Below are positions 51,288 through 63,600 of a stretch of DNA of 64,000 nucleotides, one piece after another (position 1 is the stretch's first letter; every line of letters begins with the position of its first letter). Under the pieces are notes generated by a model. That model did not search any database and had not been told where the DNA came from. It worked only from the letters and a program-made list of their open reading frames with translations. A program made the position numbers and the translations under genes. Source of the DNA: Promerops cafer (taxonomy: Eukaryota; Chordata; Aves; Passeriformes; Nectariniidae); contig VZSE01015292.1 in NCBI GenBank assembly GCA_013398275.1, positions 2,143,539 to 2,207,538 of the forward strand, read 5' to 3'.

Positions 51288-52159
51288 GCTGTCTTTGTAG
51301 AAATGCACTTACATCGCCTGTTCTCTTCCTTTATTTGGCTGTTGGATTACAGGCATAAAAAGGTTACATTTACCCATTTGTTCAGTGACATAACACCTTT
51401 TTCTCTATTGCTCCACTCATCATATTCTCCTAAACCTTGCTGGCCAACAGCCCCAAATCTCTTTTACATAAATACTGTAAATGTCTCCATAGGTTGCAGC
51501 ATTGTAACAAAAGATCTACCAAAGTAGACAAAATGTTCAGTATTCTTGGTTGTTTTTTTGCATTTAAAAATATACCTAAATTTGAGATAATCTTAACAGA
51601 GTAACAATTACAATAAGAAAATAGTACAGTGCGTTGACTAAAGGAATATTCTGCTCTCCTTCAAGCCAATATTCCCTTTTGCATGTTGAAGTGATTCAGC
51701 AATTACTTAAGAACTTTTACCTACATACAATAATTTAGTAAAATGAGAATTAAACAAGGCAGATACTTACTACTATTCTTCTGTCTGCAATTCACAGCTC
51801 ATGCGAATAAAATCGCAATAAATATTAAAAAATAGTTTTTCTTTTGCTTTTTTTTTTTTTTCTGTAAGGCATCTCTGAGTATTACAAAGTTTTTGTACAA
51901 CCAAAAAATAAGATTGCTTTTTTCCATGTTCTCCGAGTACCTCTGTACCTCACCAGTAAATAAGGAGGATTGTAGGCTGGATGAGGAAGGAAGGGCTGAC
52001 GGGGAAGGGGGCAGAAAGAAGACCACGGGTGATGGAAGCAGACCGCGATGTGTGCAAGAATCTGTAGTTTTCCTGTGAAACATTTCAGCCGCTTTTAGAA
52101 CATCTTCAAGACAGTATCTGTCCAGATTGAAGGACAAAAAAAAAAAAAAACCAAAAAAG

Positions 52160-52214
52160 NNNNNNNNNNNNNNNNNNNNNNNNNNNNNNNNNNNNNNNNN
52201 NNNNNNNNNNNNNN
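52160..52214. other. Assembly gap (55 N) in the RBM38 3' UTR
   Basis: A run of 55 Ns flanked by A-rich sequence on both sides (a 15-A run at 52136-52150 on the left; aaaaacaaaaagggg on the right). The gap probably reflects an A/T homopolymer that the sequencing could not read through. The true missing length is unknown. Confidence 0.98.
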
Positions 52215-52493
52215 AAAAACAAAAAGGGGAAAAAAAATAACCTTACCAGAAGTCCACTTTCATAAGCACAATCAGACTGCAAGGATTTGGGGTTCGCCCT
52301 CAACACTATAAATAGCTTAGGCATCGATACGCACCTACGTTAAGGGGGGATAAAGGGACGGGGTGATTTTTTTTTTGTTTTGTTTTGTTTCTTTTTATTG
52401 TTTTTTTTTGGTTTTTTTTTTGTCGCTTTGCTGTCCTAGTCGTATCCTTGCACGGTGAGAGATTGTCCCGGGAGGCCAAGGCCGGGCGGGCCC

Positions 52494-52794
52494 TCACTGC
52501 ATGCGGTCGGGCTGCAGCTGCTGGGGCTGGTACTGCACGAAGGCGGTGGCGGGCGCCGCGGGGGTGCTGGCGGTGATGGGCGGCTGCACCGTGCCCGTGT
52601 AGCCGTACCCCACGAAGCCGGCGGCGGGGGAGGCGGCGTAGGGGTACTGGTCGTAGGCGGCTGTGGTGTACTGGGAGTAGGCTTGGCTGGCGGCGGTGTA
52701 GTCGATGTAGGGAGACGTGATGGACTGCACGGGGGTAGGGATCACCACGCTGGGCTGGATGATAGCTTGGGGGTAAACATAGTGAGGCGTGAGT
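52494..52794 (-). CDS. RBM38: RBM38 (RNPC1) terminal coding exon, C-terminal 99 residues
   Basis: This is the last coding exon of an RRM-family RNA-binding protein. Seen: 99 codons and a TGA stop, running from a consensus acceptor (ccacag, then A CTC ACG). The first base completes a split codon, matching the RBM38 exon junction where ...TYG is followed by LTPHY. The peptide begins [10 protein letters not shown], contains [24 protein letters not shown] and FVGYGY, and ends [15 protein letters not shown]. These features separate RBM38 from its paralogue RBM24, which has IPAHYVYPQ, a poly-Ala tract and a QLQTDRMQ end. Known of the family: RBM38 is a p53 target that binds AU- and U-rich 3' UTRs, stabilises CDKN1A mRNA, represses p53 translation through eIF4E, and promotes late erythroid splicing. 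The RRM lies in upstream exons outside the window. The octapeptide YPYAASPA (exon residues 50-57), described as the eIF4E-contacting segment with a GSK3-regulated serine, is intact. Confidence in identity is high. Confidence 0.94.
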
Positions 52795-52820
52795 CTGTGG
52801 AGGCAAAGGGAGAGAGTCGG
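52795..52820 (-). promoter_or_regulatory. RBM38: 3' splice site of the RBM38 terminal intron
   Basis: Read on the minus strand, a pyrimidine-rich tract (tctctccctttgcctccacag) ends in AG immediately before the A that completes the split codon. Candidate branch sequences (ctcac, ccgac) lie about 20-30 nt upstream. This fixes the left end of the intron and explains why the open frame continuing to 53318 is not coding past 52794. Confidence 0.88.
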
Positions 52821-55800
52821 TGAGGGGCCGGGCTCCCCTTGGCCTGCACGTCCCCTCTTCCCCCCAAATTCATGTGCGTCAGCCGTGGAAACGGTGCTCC
52901 CCGGGGTGGGGATGGAAAGCAAGCACTCCCAGACCTGAGGGTGGGAGTAGTGCAAGGTGAAGCATGGGCTGCTACTAATACACACACCCGGGTTCCCACG
53001 GCTTGTATCTCCCACTGTCCAGGCTGCTGAAATCCAAAATAAGCTCCCTGGAAGGCCGTGACACAGCCTCTGGCTCAGCTCATTTCCTCGGCCTCCACAT
53101 GCCCTGCCTGCCCCTGCCAGCCTTTCTGCCTCCTGTATTCTCCATCCAAACTTGGGTGGAGGGTCCTGAGGACCCCTGTGGGGCACCTCCGAGCACCAGG
53201 GACAATGTGTCACTCTCCACTTGTCCCACCAGGAATGACCACTGACCCTGGGCACAGCCCCAGGCCCTCCAGCCTGCCAGGTGTTATCAGTTACTACACA
53301 CTCACACCGTGTTTCCACAACACTGGATGTTTAGGGAATGCTACAGGGTGTTTGTTGTAAAACACGAGATATTAATGCTGCTTTCTTCCCCCCAGTAACA
53401 CTCCCCAGCAGCTGGCATGGACACTCCTGTGTCCATGAGCTGTCCCATCTGCCCCTGGCATCCCTGCTGCCCTTTCCGTGAGGGTCCAAAAGTGCTGCTT
53501 CTCCCAGGCTTGCCCCTGCCCTGAGGTAGCTGTGCTGCTGAGAGGAACTTAACAATGTCACAGTCAATTAAAGTCCATAGATGGAAAGATCCTGGAGGTG
53601 ATTAATGCAGGGGTGCCTACTAATTTGCTAGAAACTGCTAATGAGGAGGAAAGGGGAGGGGGGAAGAAAGGCATCGAAATGAAAGGGCTGTATTTTCCAA
53701 AGGGCCCACGTCAAGTCAGGTCTCAAACAAGGGCAAAAACTGTGCAAACCTGAAGGTTTAGGTACATCCACACAAACTGCCATGGGCCAGGCAAAAATGG
53801 GGAATTTATGTGGCCTGAAGAGCGTGGCAGGGTGACACATCTGGGGTTTGTTTAAGAAATAGGGGGTGCAGGCTATCACCAGCAAATGGCACAGTACCAG
53901 TGAAGATCAGAGCCACACACACTGTGGGGGAGAAGGTCCCTTTGGACTCTGCTTGCTGAACCACATAACACCACAGAATGAAGCAAAGCCATCCCCTGAA
54001 AGCTTGTGCCACCCTGTCTCCAAATCCAACACATTTTGGCCAACAAAAAAATCCCCAAGGCAAAACTCTGCAGAGAGATTATGCAGATTCAAATATTTTG
54101 GGGATTTTTGTGTGGATGTGTGTGACAGCACATTTTCAAACACAACCACTTTTAAAAGCCTCCCACAGGCTCTTCACAAGGCACAGGGCTGTACATGGCT
54201 ACCCTCATTCCACCTGAGCATCCTAAATCTCAGCCACCACCTGCAGCGTGCTGGGGTCCCTCCTCCCCAGCACTTACAGGGCTGTTCCCACTTGCTTTAC
54301 AACCAGCACTGGATGGTTTAATCTGCTCTTCAGACAGGAGAAAGGTTTCTCACAAACAAGAGCTCATCTGAACCGACTCTTCTCTCCTTTTCCCACTCCC
54401 ATATGCAGTTTGTTTTTGCTTCAGACAATTTGCATGACAAGAGAATGACTGCTCTCCTCTCCCCACACAGCAACACTGCCTCTGAAATCAGGGTCCTTCC
54501 ATATGCCCAGGGAGAATGGATGATGGTGAGCAGCACCTCAACCTTTGATTCAGTGCAAGGCCTTCTTCTGAGGCCACCAGACACCCCTGGACAGCAAGAG
54601 GGACCTCACAGTCCTTCAGTCCATAAGCACACCATACCCAGCATCACCCTGTGGGTAACAAGAATGAGATGAGGCAGCAGAAATGCACAGAATCCCTTTT
54701 TGTTCAGCTCTGATCTAAACTGAGGCCAGCACAGCTGAATCAGAGCTGGAGCTTAGGCACCAGCTCAGCCCAAGGGCACTTTGTGTCACACACTCACACC
54801 AGGCAGTGGCAGCCACCTCTTGGAGGAGCAGGGCTGAGTCCCACCCAGAGGTTCCTCACGCCTGTCACTGGGGGATTTTTCTCTTCCTTTTGTTTTAAGT
54901 AACTCAGAGGTGCAATGCTGCTCTCTGGGCCTGCCAGGGTCTGGGGAAAGGCTCTGCAGAAGCACCCCCAGGCACTGACACTTGGGCATGACATGAGCAG
55001 GCTCTGTCCACACCTATTGCTCTACCCTGTGGCAGATCAGCAGCTCAGCCAACATCCTGCATCCCATTCTGGGGAGGGATGCTCTGGCTGCTCGTCACTT
55101 CTCCCTGCATGTCACACCCTGCCACCAGGCTTCCTGCTACTCCAGGGCCCAACAAAGTCCAAATCACTCCACAAATCCAACAAAAAATGCACAGTCCACT
55201 AAAAACCATGCAGTGGCAGGAGCAGAGGAGGGGCCTGCACTTTTCCTGCCCCCAGGCACTCCACCTGTGCTCCCCAAATGAGCAGGACAGTCCGAGAGAC
55301 TCCCAGCAATCCAGCCTGAGCACTGCCCTGTCTGAGCAGCTCCTCCACGTCCCTTGCTGCCACCCCACTGCTCTCCAGAGCTGGCACAGCCCATGTGGGG
55401 GACGTGGTGCCATCAGGGTGAGTGGACATTCCCAGCTCATCCCACGAAACTCTGCATTGCTGGCTTTGCTTTCACACACAGAGCTCCTCCACCGCAGCTC
55501 CACGGTGGGCTTGGACACAGTAAATCTGCAACATCCTGCACTACATTTTTCCTTCAGCAAGGAAAAATTCCAGCTTTTCAGTGCTACTTGGAATAAAAAG
55601 CACCATTAGCTTGGAAGGCAGAAAGTACTCCTGTACCCTGCTTCCAGAAATCCATCCCACCAGCCCAGTGCATACACAAGCACACATCACTCACAATAGC
55701 TGGTGCTGCACTAAAAAATCACACTCAGCAGCTCCGAGATCTGCTTCTAAAGGGAATGTAAATGTAAAAAGGAAGGTTCTTTTTGTCTCTAGGATTTCAA

Positions 55801-57613
55801 TAATTCAGCTAGAAATTTCAATCACGGCATTATGCAGTTTGGTCTTCTGAATTAGGTGGACATATGGCAATTCATCAATCAAAACAAAACACACAACCCA
55901 AAGTAAGGTCACTTTGATGACTTGCAGCTACAAACAAAACAAACCAGTGCAGTGGGATGAAGTTCTCTGCTGGCTACATTTAGCATCCACAGAAAATATT
56001 AAAATATTTCCCCCTCTTCCATTACTTCTGAAGATGATCTTTCAGGAGATAAATTTTAAAAAAGCAAGCTGTTCTGGAGTTCTCTTTCTAGAAAACAGCA
56101 AACTCTAATCTGAATTTCTACAGGATGAGTCACATCTGTGTTTTAAGATGCCTTTCCCTTCCTCCCTCCCTGCAGCTTTCCTCCAACGTCCACAATGGGC
56201 CCTGCCAGCCAGAAGAGAACTTCATGAAAAACACACACGGTGTGATTATAAAACATCAACCCAGCGATCAGCCGTGGCCACCACACACCAAAGGCACCCC
56301 GTGAGACGCTGCTGGCACAACACAGAACCACGGGCAAAGGCCACCCAACACCATGAGCATGGTCAGACCCAGGCCCAGAGGCAGCAGTGGCACAGGAGGG
56401 ACAGCAGGAGGGACAGCAGGGACTCGGCAGGGCCCTCGTGGTGCCAGCCCACGCGGCACCACGCCACGCTGCCCCGGCAGCCAGAACTGGAGCAGAACAA
56501 AAGAGGTGGTTACAGAGCCACTGGCACGGGGGACACGGGCTCTGTCCTGCTTTGGCTGGGGGACGGAACAAAAGGGGCCCCGTTTTGGTGCAGGCCTGGG
56601 TGGAGATGTTCAAACACGTCAGGGGAGGCACCTGTGGCTCCAGGCAGATGAAAAAGTCCCTTTCAAAATGTGCCATCACACAGGTCTCCCCACCACAGCA
56701 GCAGGGCAGGGCTAGCTGGGGGACAGCAAGAAAAAATGGACAAGTCAGGAGGAAATGTGTCCCACATCTCTCCCCAAACACTGAGGAAGAGGAACAAGCT
56801 CTAATCAGCAGCTCTCCCAGCAGAGCTCATCTCAGAGACACTTCATATATTGGACTATTTTGTATCAGATTGACACCTAAAATGTGCTTTAGCTCCACCT
56901 TCACAGCTCTCTGCCATCCTGCAGGACTTCCTACACAAGAGCCATGTGCTGTTCCTGCAAGCTTCTCCTGCATGCTGCATGAGTCTGGGAGAGCAACAAG
57001 GTGGGAGTTCCTGACCCCCTGGATCTCTGCCAGCCCTGCTGGGAGCTGGTGGTGTCAGATCTGAAGAGGTGGAGACAGCTGCACCCCTCTGTCAGGAGGG
57101 ACACGGCATCACAAACATTTGGGAAACAAGGAGGGGCACAGGGCTCTTGGCAGCCTCACAGAGATCAGCACACAAATGCCACCACCACGACCAGCCTTTT
57201 ATTCCTTGAAGAATAAAAGAAACAGAGCCCTTTGTGTCTGCCAGTGAAGGCACAAATTCTGGCATTTGACCCCAGGAATTTGGCCTCCATTTCCACTAGA
57301 GCTGACCCACTGGCTGTCACAGGGACACCCACACTGCCACAGCACGTGATGGCAGGAGGTGCTGGGGGTGCTGCAGAACCAGCTGAGCACAGCCCCTGGG
57401 GTGACACCTCCAGCCACTGCCTGCATGGCAGATCCAAAGGTGTATTTTGAAGCGGGGTCCTGAGTCTAAAGCTGCTCAGGGAAGCACACCCCACACTTGC
57501 ACTGGCAGTGCCATGGCACCACGGCACAGCTGGAATGCAGGCACACGTCCTGGTGTCACTCACACTCCAAGGAATTGTTCCTGGGGGACACTCCCAAGCC
57601 AGCAAGCACTCAC

Positions 57614-57693
57614 CTCGAGGAGACAGTAAACGTGTGTGGAGTGCAGGCAGGGTTGGCCACAGGTATCATACGGGCCCCAGCCACGATGACAGG
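57614..57693 (-). other. Candidate alternative (poison-type) cassette exon in the RBM38 intron
   Basis: On the minus strand an acceptor (tttctcacatttccacag) is followed by 80 nt and then a donor CTCGAG|GTGAGT. Both signals are close to consensus and the spacing is normal for an internal exon. In one frame the 80 nt are open and run into the RBM38 last exon in frame (ending ...TVSS, then AG+A, then LTPHY), as a product of an alternative first exon might. If spliced after the normal upstream exon, whose last codon is split GG|A, the frame instead reads G, LSSWLGPV and stop, so inclusion would truncate the protein. Because 80 is not a multiple of three, inclusion changes the frame either way. 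No transcript evidence is available; chance occurrence in 11 kb of intron is possible. Confidence 0.28.
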
Positions 57694-60542
57694 CTGTGGA
57701 AATGTGAGAAATTCAGGTGCTGTTCTCAATGCAGACATGAGGAGGAGGCTGGAGGATGGCCAGGGGTCCCTGCCTGCCCAGCAGGACTCTCACTCCAGGA
57801 GGGGATCACAGTTTATCCACTAACACTTGGGTGCAGATCAGGACATTGTGCTCTGATCACTCCACAATTCCTCACCATTCACTGACAGGGCTGGGCTTCA
57901 ACCACAACATGACAAACCTCCAACTCCTGAGATGTCCCTACTAAAGCAGATTTAAAAATGCACTGAAATGTCAACAGCTTCTGCCTCATCAGCCAGCTAT
58001 CCCAGCCAGCCCAAAGTCACACGAGGATGAACTCTGCAGCTCCATGGGATTTATCATCACCTGCTGCAATATGACACAAACACAAAATAGCAAAGCAATC
58101 AACACAATTTCTGCTCCTCTTATAACTAATTTGCCTGTCTGTCTTCTCCTCATCCTCCTCTGTCTCTCTGAGAAGATTTACACAGCAGCCTGTGCAAACA
58201 GGTACAGGACTGAGTTTCCTGCTTCCCTGCTGGGAGCAGATGTCACCACACCAGTGGCAATCACGAAGGCATGACGTGCCACAACAGACTGTCCCAGACT
58301 GTTGGGAAAAAAAAACAGAAAAAAGTAAAAAATAGGCTGCAGACCAAAGATAGGAGTACATCTTGCAAAGATCTGACACTTTTTCTCAGCTCAACCAAGA
58401 GTCTGAGATCAACATGCTGAGCTCCACCATGAGTTATAGCCAGGCTCAATAGCTTTATCCTCTGCATCTTGCTTCCCCCACACCCAAAGGAAGAAGGAAA
58501 AAAAAACCCCTATGATCCCAAACAAAGGCATGCTGGGCCAGACCAAAAATAGTTTTGGAGAGAAGCAGGCTGAAAAACACTCAGGTAGCAGGAGATAACA
58601 TCTGCCTGAAACAAGAGCCATCTGGCACCAAGGAAAAAGCCACATGGAAGTTTATCCGCAACTAGTCAGCTCTCCAGAGAAGGAAAAACCCCTCCCCTTT
58701 CCAGTTATCAGCACAGCCAAACCAGAAATTAACTGACAGAAGAAACAGGGACTGTTTCACACCAGTGCATGACAGGAACCTGAGTCCTTCAACATCCTTG
58801 TGAGGAACCCAGTAGGATGGTAGGGAAAACCAGGGTCTCCAACAGATTAACCCAGGAAGCCCCAGAATTCTGCCTTTGAGCTCTCCAATTTTCTTCTGCA
58901 ATTTAGAGAAAATCGATGGCAGTAACATCTCTAAAGTCTTCTGAAGTACCTGACAAGTTTTGGAATAATACACATTTAGTGACTACTTTCAACTGGTTCC
59001 ATTTTTAACAGACTTTCTTTCTTTACTCATGATCCCTTCCACTGACCTTTAATTAAAACCATCCACTCATTTGATCTATCAAAACCCCTTTCTTGGAGAG
59101 ATCAGGTATTTTGAAGTAGAATGCTTCAGCTATGGAAGAAACAATGAAATATCTCTTTTTGATAAAAGAAGGCCTACACTTGATAAAACAAGTAATTAAG
59201 TAATTTCTCAGTCAAGAAAGAAATCTCATTTTAAGAGTTTGTGATTTCTGCTACCAGTTGTGCCTTTGTGGTAGTGGAACATTTAAGACATCTCAATCTA
59301 ATCCCTCCATACCTTCCTGCAAGCTGGAATCATGGAGGATGCCTGGATCCAGCATGGTTTTTCCAGCCTCTGCTGCTTTGGCCAGAGCAGCTCAACTCTG
59401 ACACAGGAGAGCTAAAATCCTCAAAGCTGGTGACAGGGAAATTGCAGGGCACAGCACAACCCTGTTTACAGCACTTGGAAACTGAGAAACAGGAGACTGA
59501 GTTTTAACTCCGAGGTCCAGGACTTTTCATCTTTTGTGATCACGGAGTATATTTAGCTCTGGTATGTAGTTTGCTCCCATCCGTGGGGAACAAGTTCTTC
59601 ATAAAAGTCGTATTTAGAAGTGACCCGGTGTCCTTGCTACCAAATTATCAGCACAACAACTGTCTGGTTCCCTGGCTGGTGCCCTCAGCGCCAGGGCAGG
59701 ATGCCCAGGGCTGCATTCATCATTCGAATTACTGGGCATGTGCTTAATACTACGAGTTGGGGCCCATATGCCAGCAGCTGCTCAAAGGAAACATGAGATC
59801 AAGCACAAGCTGAGCTGCTCTGGAAATTCAGGCGTGTGCATCAATCTGCCACGCTGGGACTCTGTGGCACCGGCCAGAGCAACACAGGTGAATTTTGGGT
59901 GTGTCACTCCCCAGCTCCTGCACCAATAGGGAAGGACTCGGGTCTCTGCTGCTGAGGAGGATGAAGAGGAAATCCACCAGAGGCAATGGAATCACACAGA
60001 GAAGATGGCACAACTCAAGCCACGTGCTGTAAAGACAGAGCTAGAGCCAGCTCAGGCTGTCTCTCCATCACACACAGGCCTGTGCCCTGACTGCCCAGGA
60101 ATGGCTCAGATCCCTCACCCAGAGCCTGCCCCTTGCAACAGGTCTGAGCTTGGCACATCATCCACATAGCCAAGTGTGAGGTCACTGTATCCGACCACGC
60201 TTTTGTATTGTTTTACAGGCAGAACATGAGCAAATTGTGCCCCAAACCCAAAAAACAGGCACCCCAAGCCCTTGGGTCTGACACCAGCATTTGCCATCTT
60301 GAAGTAGATGTTCAAGAAAACTCTCAAAGCAATCTGATCTGCTTATAAATACATGTCTACGCTTAAAAAACACAAAATAATAAAAAAATAAGAAAGGGAT
60401 TTCTTTCCAACTGGCAAGCATTCAGTCTGAACAGCAGTCACCATGCAGGAGAACCAGCAGCTGAAGCTGTTTGGAAAATGGAATTGGACATTTCTTAGGA
60501 CATGCCCCCTTTCCCCCCCAAGCCTTCATGCTCCTGGCACAG

Positions 60543-60619
60543 GGTAACACCAGGTGCCGGGTGCTCCATCCACATGAGCCTGGCAGAGTGGGATGGGATC
60601 CTGCAGCCTCCAGCTCCAG
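60543..60619 (+). other. Candidate antisense internal exon within the RBM38 intron
   Basis: On the plus strand a pyrimidine tract (ccccctttccccccccaag) and ctcctggcacag precede 77 nt ending in a perfect donor CTCCAG|GTAAGT. The segment is open in at least one frame, but the peptide is not recognisable. It would belong to a transcript antisense to RBM38, such as a lncRNA. No partner exon was identified. Confidence 0.18.
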
Positions 60620-63600
60620 GTAAGTGGGCAGTGGGAAGCTGGAGCAGGGGGATGCCAGCTGCCAGCACGCGCCCTTTTATAAGCATAACCACAGAAAAGA
60701 TGAAAGTTTGTTGCCTTTTATTTTTAACCCCATAGAGAAATTTTAAGGATAAACAGCTGTGAGGGAAGCTGGGCTGACACAAAGAGACTTTCTTCACTTC
60801 CTAACTGCAGCAGCATCAACGCATGAAATTTTAAACTCAAAGAGATTTAACTCTTTCTGACATTGCCAGAGACCAAATGTGGGCCAGAGGCAGGGGGCCA
60901 CCAAAATGAGCAGCTACACATGGATGGGGTCTCTGGAGCAATGACATCCAACGTGCAGCTACGGAAAGAGCTGGATCCTGCCACAGGAGACAGCTTTATG
61001 TTTGCAAGAGCTCAGTCACTGGTAGATCTCCCACACAGATAGCTCCTTCGCTGAGGGACAGCCACAGGAATGCATCTGCCATATGCTGCCCGTGTCCAGA
61101 GCAGCAAGCACAGTGGAGAACCAGGGAATCCCCATTCCCTGCACAGACTCAAACCTGCCTCCAGCCCCAGAGTCCCAGAGGAGGGAACCACAAGGTGGGA
61201 CTAGGTAGCTCTGCCACATCACCTGGTCACGTGAAGCATGGCAGCTGCAGGGACACACTGGCACTGCCAGGTGCCTCCAAGCAAAGCACAGTCTGCAAGC
61301 TCCAGGCTGAGCCCCAGGCCCGGTGCTGCTTCCCTAAACTCAGCAGCTGGATCTCCAAGTCACCCTGACACAGACACGTCCTTTGCCTTGCATTACAGTT
61401 AAAATCTCTGGTTACAAGCAGCTAGAAACTTCTTTTCCAAACAGGATTTACTACTGACTCCGTGCTGTCTGCTGTGCCAGTGCCTCCCCTGCCAGGACAG
61501 CAGGAGGAAGGAGAGAGGCTCCTCGTGGTTTCTCTTTCTGTTCCGCATAGCCCTGGCAATATTTACAGCTGCATTTAGGTGTCTGGGGCTGGGGGGCGAA
61601 GCCTTCAGTTTATAAATAATCCTCTCTGGTGTTTGGGTAATTTTCATAGTTTCCATTCATTTCAGGTTTCACCAAAACCTGCGTTTTGTGGCTTGATAGC
61701 TGGGACATGACTGGCTGCTTGCTCTTCGCTAACTGCCCAGGAGTTAACGGCTGTTCATTCATTCCTGCCCTGCCCAGCCCAGCCCAGCCCGCTCACCGAG
61801 CACCCTGCGCCCCGTGACAACCATCTTTTGGGAACCACAATGCCAACCCCTGGGCACAAACACTTTGCAGAGACAGGAACTGCAGGAGGGAAAGCCAGGC
61901 AACATCTCAGACCAGGGGCAAAGCAGCCGAGTCGCTGAGCTTGCTTTGGGAAAGGTCAGGATCCACTCGGCGTGGCGCCAACAGACAACAGCAATTCACT
62001 GACAGACCCTGATAAATTCCTCATCTACCCTTGTATCCCACTGAGGGCCAAGGAAATTGTGGGTTCAAGGGAATGCAAGAGTGGAGCTCAGCAGGCTCTT
62101 AATTTTGTTGGTCTACTGAGGAGACAAAGAGGGAACTGGCAGCCAAGCTCTGTTGCTCCACTGAGCACCTGAGGCTTTGCTCAGAAGCCACTGAGCAGCC
62201 CCAGTTGTGGTGCTCAGGTAAAGGTGGTGCTCAGGTAAACACATTCTGCAAAACCCACATTTCCAGTGATTCTGCTGCAGCAGTGACTGAATTCAATTAA
62301 ATTCTTGTTTACTGATGCTTGCAAATAATGATATATAATCCCCTGCCTCCAGCCCTCCATTCTCCTGGTTCCTGTCTCTTGGCAACTGATAAATAATTTA
62401 TAATGTTCTCCACTGTATGTGCTAACTGCAGCTCTGGTGGTTTAATGATGAAACCAATGCCTAAGAACTGCAACAGGAACTGTCTAGATCACAAGGAACG
62501 TGTAATCAGTCGATCCCACACTCCTCTGGATGTGAAACCAAAAGCAAACTGTTGGGAAAAAAAAATGTTTTCAAGAGCTGCGGCTGCAGGGTAGGAAGGA
62601 CACCCAGAAAACTGCAGATAATCTGCAAGGTGCTCCTGCCAACAACAGTTTTAACAGGCTTCACCATTTTGCTCTTCTCTGTTCCCATGCATGGCAGGAC
62701 TCGCCAGAGGCTGCTTTTATTGGCAACTTCTCTCCTGCACTCCAAAAGTCTCTGGGTTCGCATCTCAAAGGTGCTGCTGCTGCTTTGGGGGCTGCGAAAG
62801 CTCTTGCAGCTCCCATGCAAGGAGAGCTATTAAAAAGCAGCATTTGGTCTACGCAGACGAATGCAGCTCTTGCCCCAGAAAAGGGGAGACTCTTCATTTC
62901 ATGGCAGATGCTTTTCAAGGCTTTCCAGCAGAGCCGTAACCGCTTGCGAAAAGCGGCGTGTTTGAACCATGCACAGCACACGTACGCTGGGTGTGCACTA
63001 TTGTGGCAACACAGCCTCTTACATCCATAAACTCATCGGAATGACATTATCCAGGCAGTTGGCAACTCCGGCCATAAGGGCAGAGGAATGAAAGTTTTAT
63101 TGTTAGCAGGTTTTCTTCCCTTAAAAAAAAAAAAAAAAAAAGAAGAAAGAAACAAAACATCCCCCCAAAAAAACGAGTGGAGAGCAGGGAAGGGACGAAG
63201 TACTGCTGTTGACAAAGGCCAAAATCCCATCTATTTATATTAGTCACACAAAAACCACACCAGGGTAGTGCTCAAAAGCTTTAAAAAATGCACCTACTTT
63301 CTTAATGCTCTTAGAAAATAATAATAAAAAACCTTATCAATATTCACTTTCTGAAATGGTGTAAAAAAAGAGCTGCATCAATCATTAAACAGTTAAATGA
63401 GGGCAGTATGACAGTCACTATTGTTCTCGTGAAGCACACTTGTCTTTTGCCGAGCAGCTGCCAGATCCTATTAGATGTATAAAAAGAGGACTTTTCTAAC
63501 CGAGTAGGGATGGTATAAGCTATTGAAAACAGCAGACAAAAGCCCACTTTTGCAGACTATTCAAGCCTTGTATAACATCTGTCCAAAATCAATTTTTGAC

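Larger units (their letters stand above)
51262..52493 (-). other. RBM38: RBM38 3' UTR (terminal exon, non-coding part)
   Basis: Inferred 3' UTR from the TGA to a poly(A) site expected about 15-20 nt past the AATAAA at 51282-51287. The 3' end is estimated, not seen. In the mRNA sense it contains about six AUUUA pentamers (plus-strand TAAAT near 51469, 51478, 51574, 51821, 51955 and 52310), consistent with AU-rich-element control; RBM38 itself binds such elements. A long A-rich run lies just after the stop (plus-strand T tracts 52369-52422) and includes an early AATAAA near 52394, which could give internal priming or a short isoform. The 55-N gap falls in an A/T homopolymer part of this UTR, so its true length is unknown. 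Confidence 0.7.

Noticed and set aside
52306..52823. Open frames overlapping the RBM38 exon (52306-52806 minus in another frame; 52455-52823 plus)
   Set aside because: They are shadows of the true frame; only the frame ending in DRMQ matches the RBM38 family and its splice phase.
52795..53318. Upstream extension of the RBM38 open frame to an ATG at 53318
   Set aside because: The sequence right of 52794 is intron: a consensus acceptor ends there, the phase fits RBM38, and the extension has no family similarity.
61795..61850. Possible minus-strand exon near 61795 (CTCG|GTGAGC)
   Set aside because: The donor is weak and the translated segment does not resemble the RBM38 RRM or linker.
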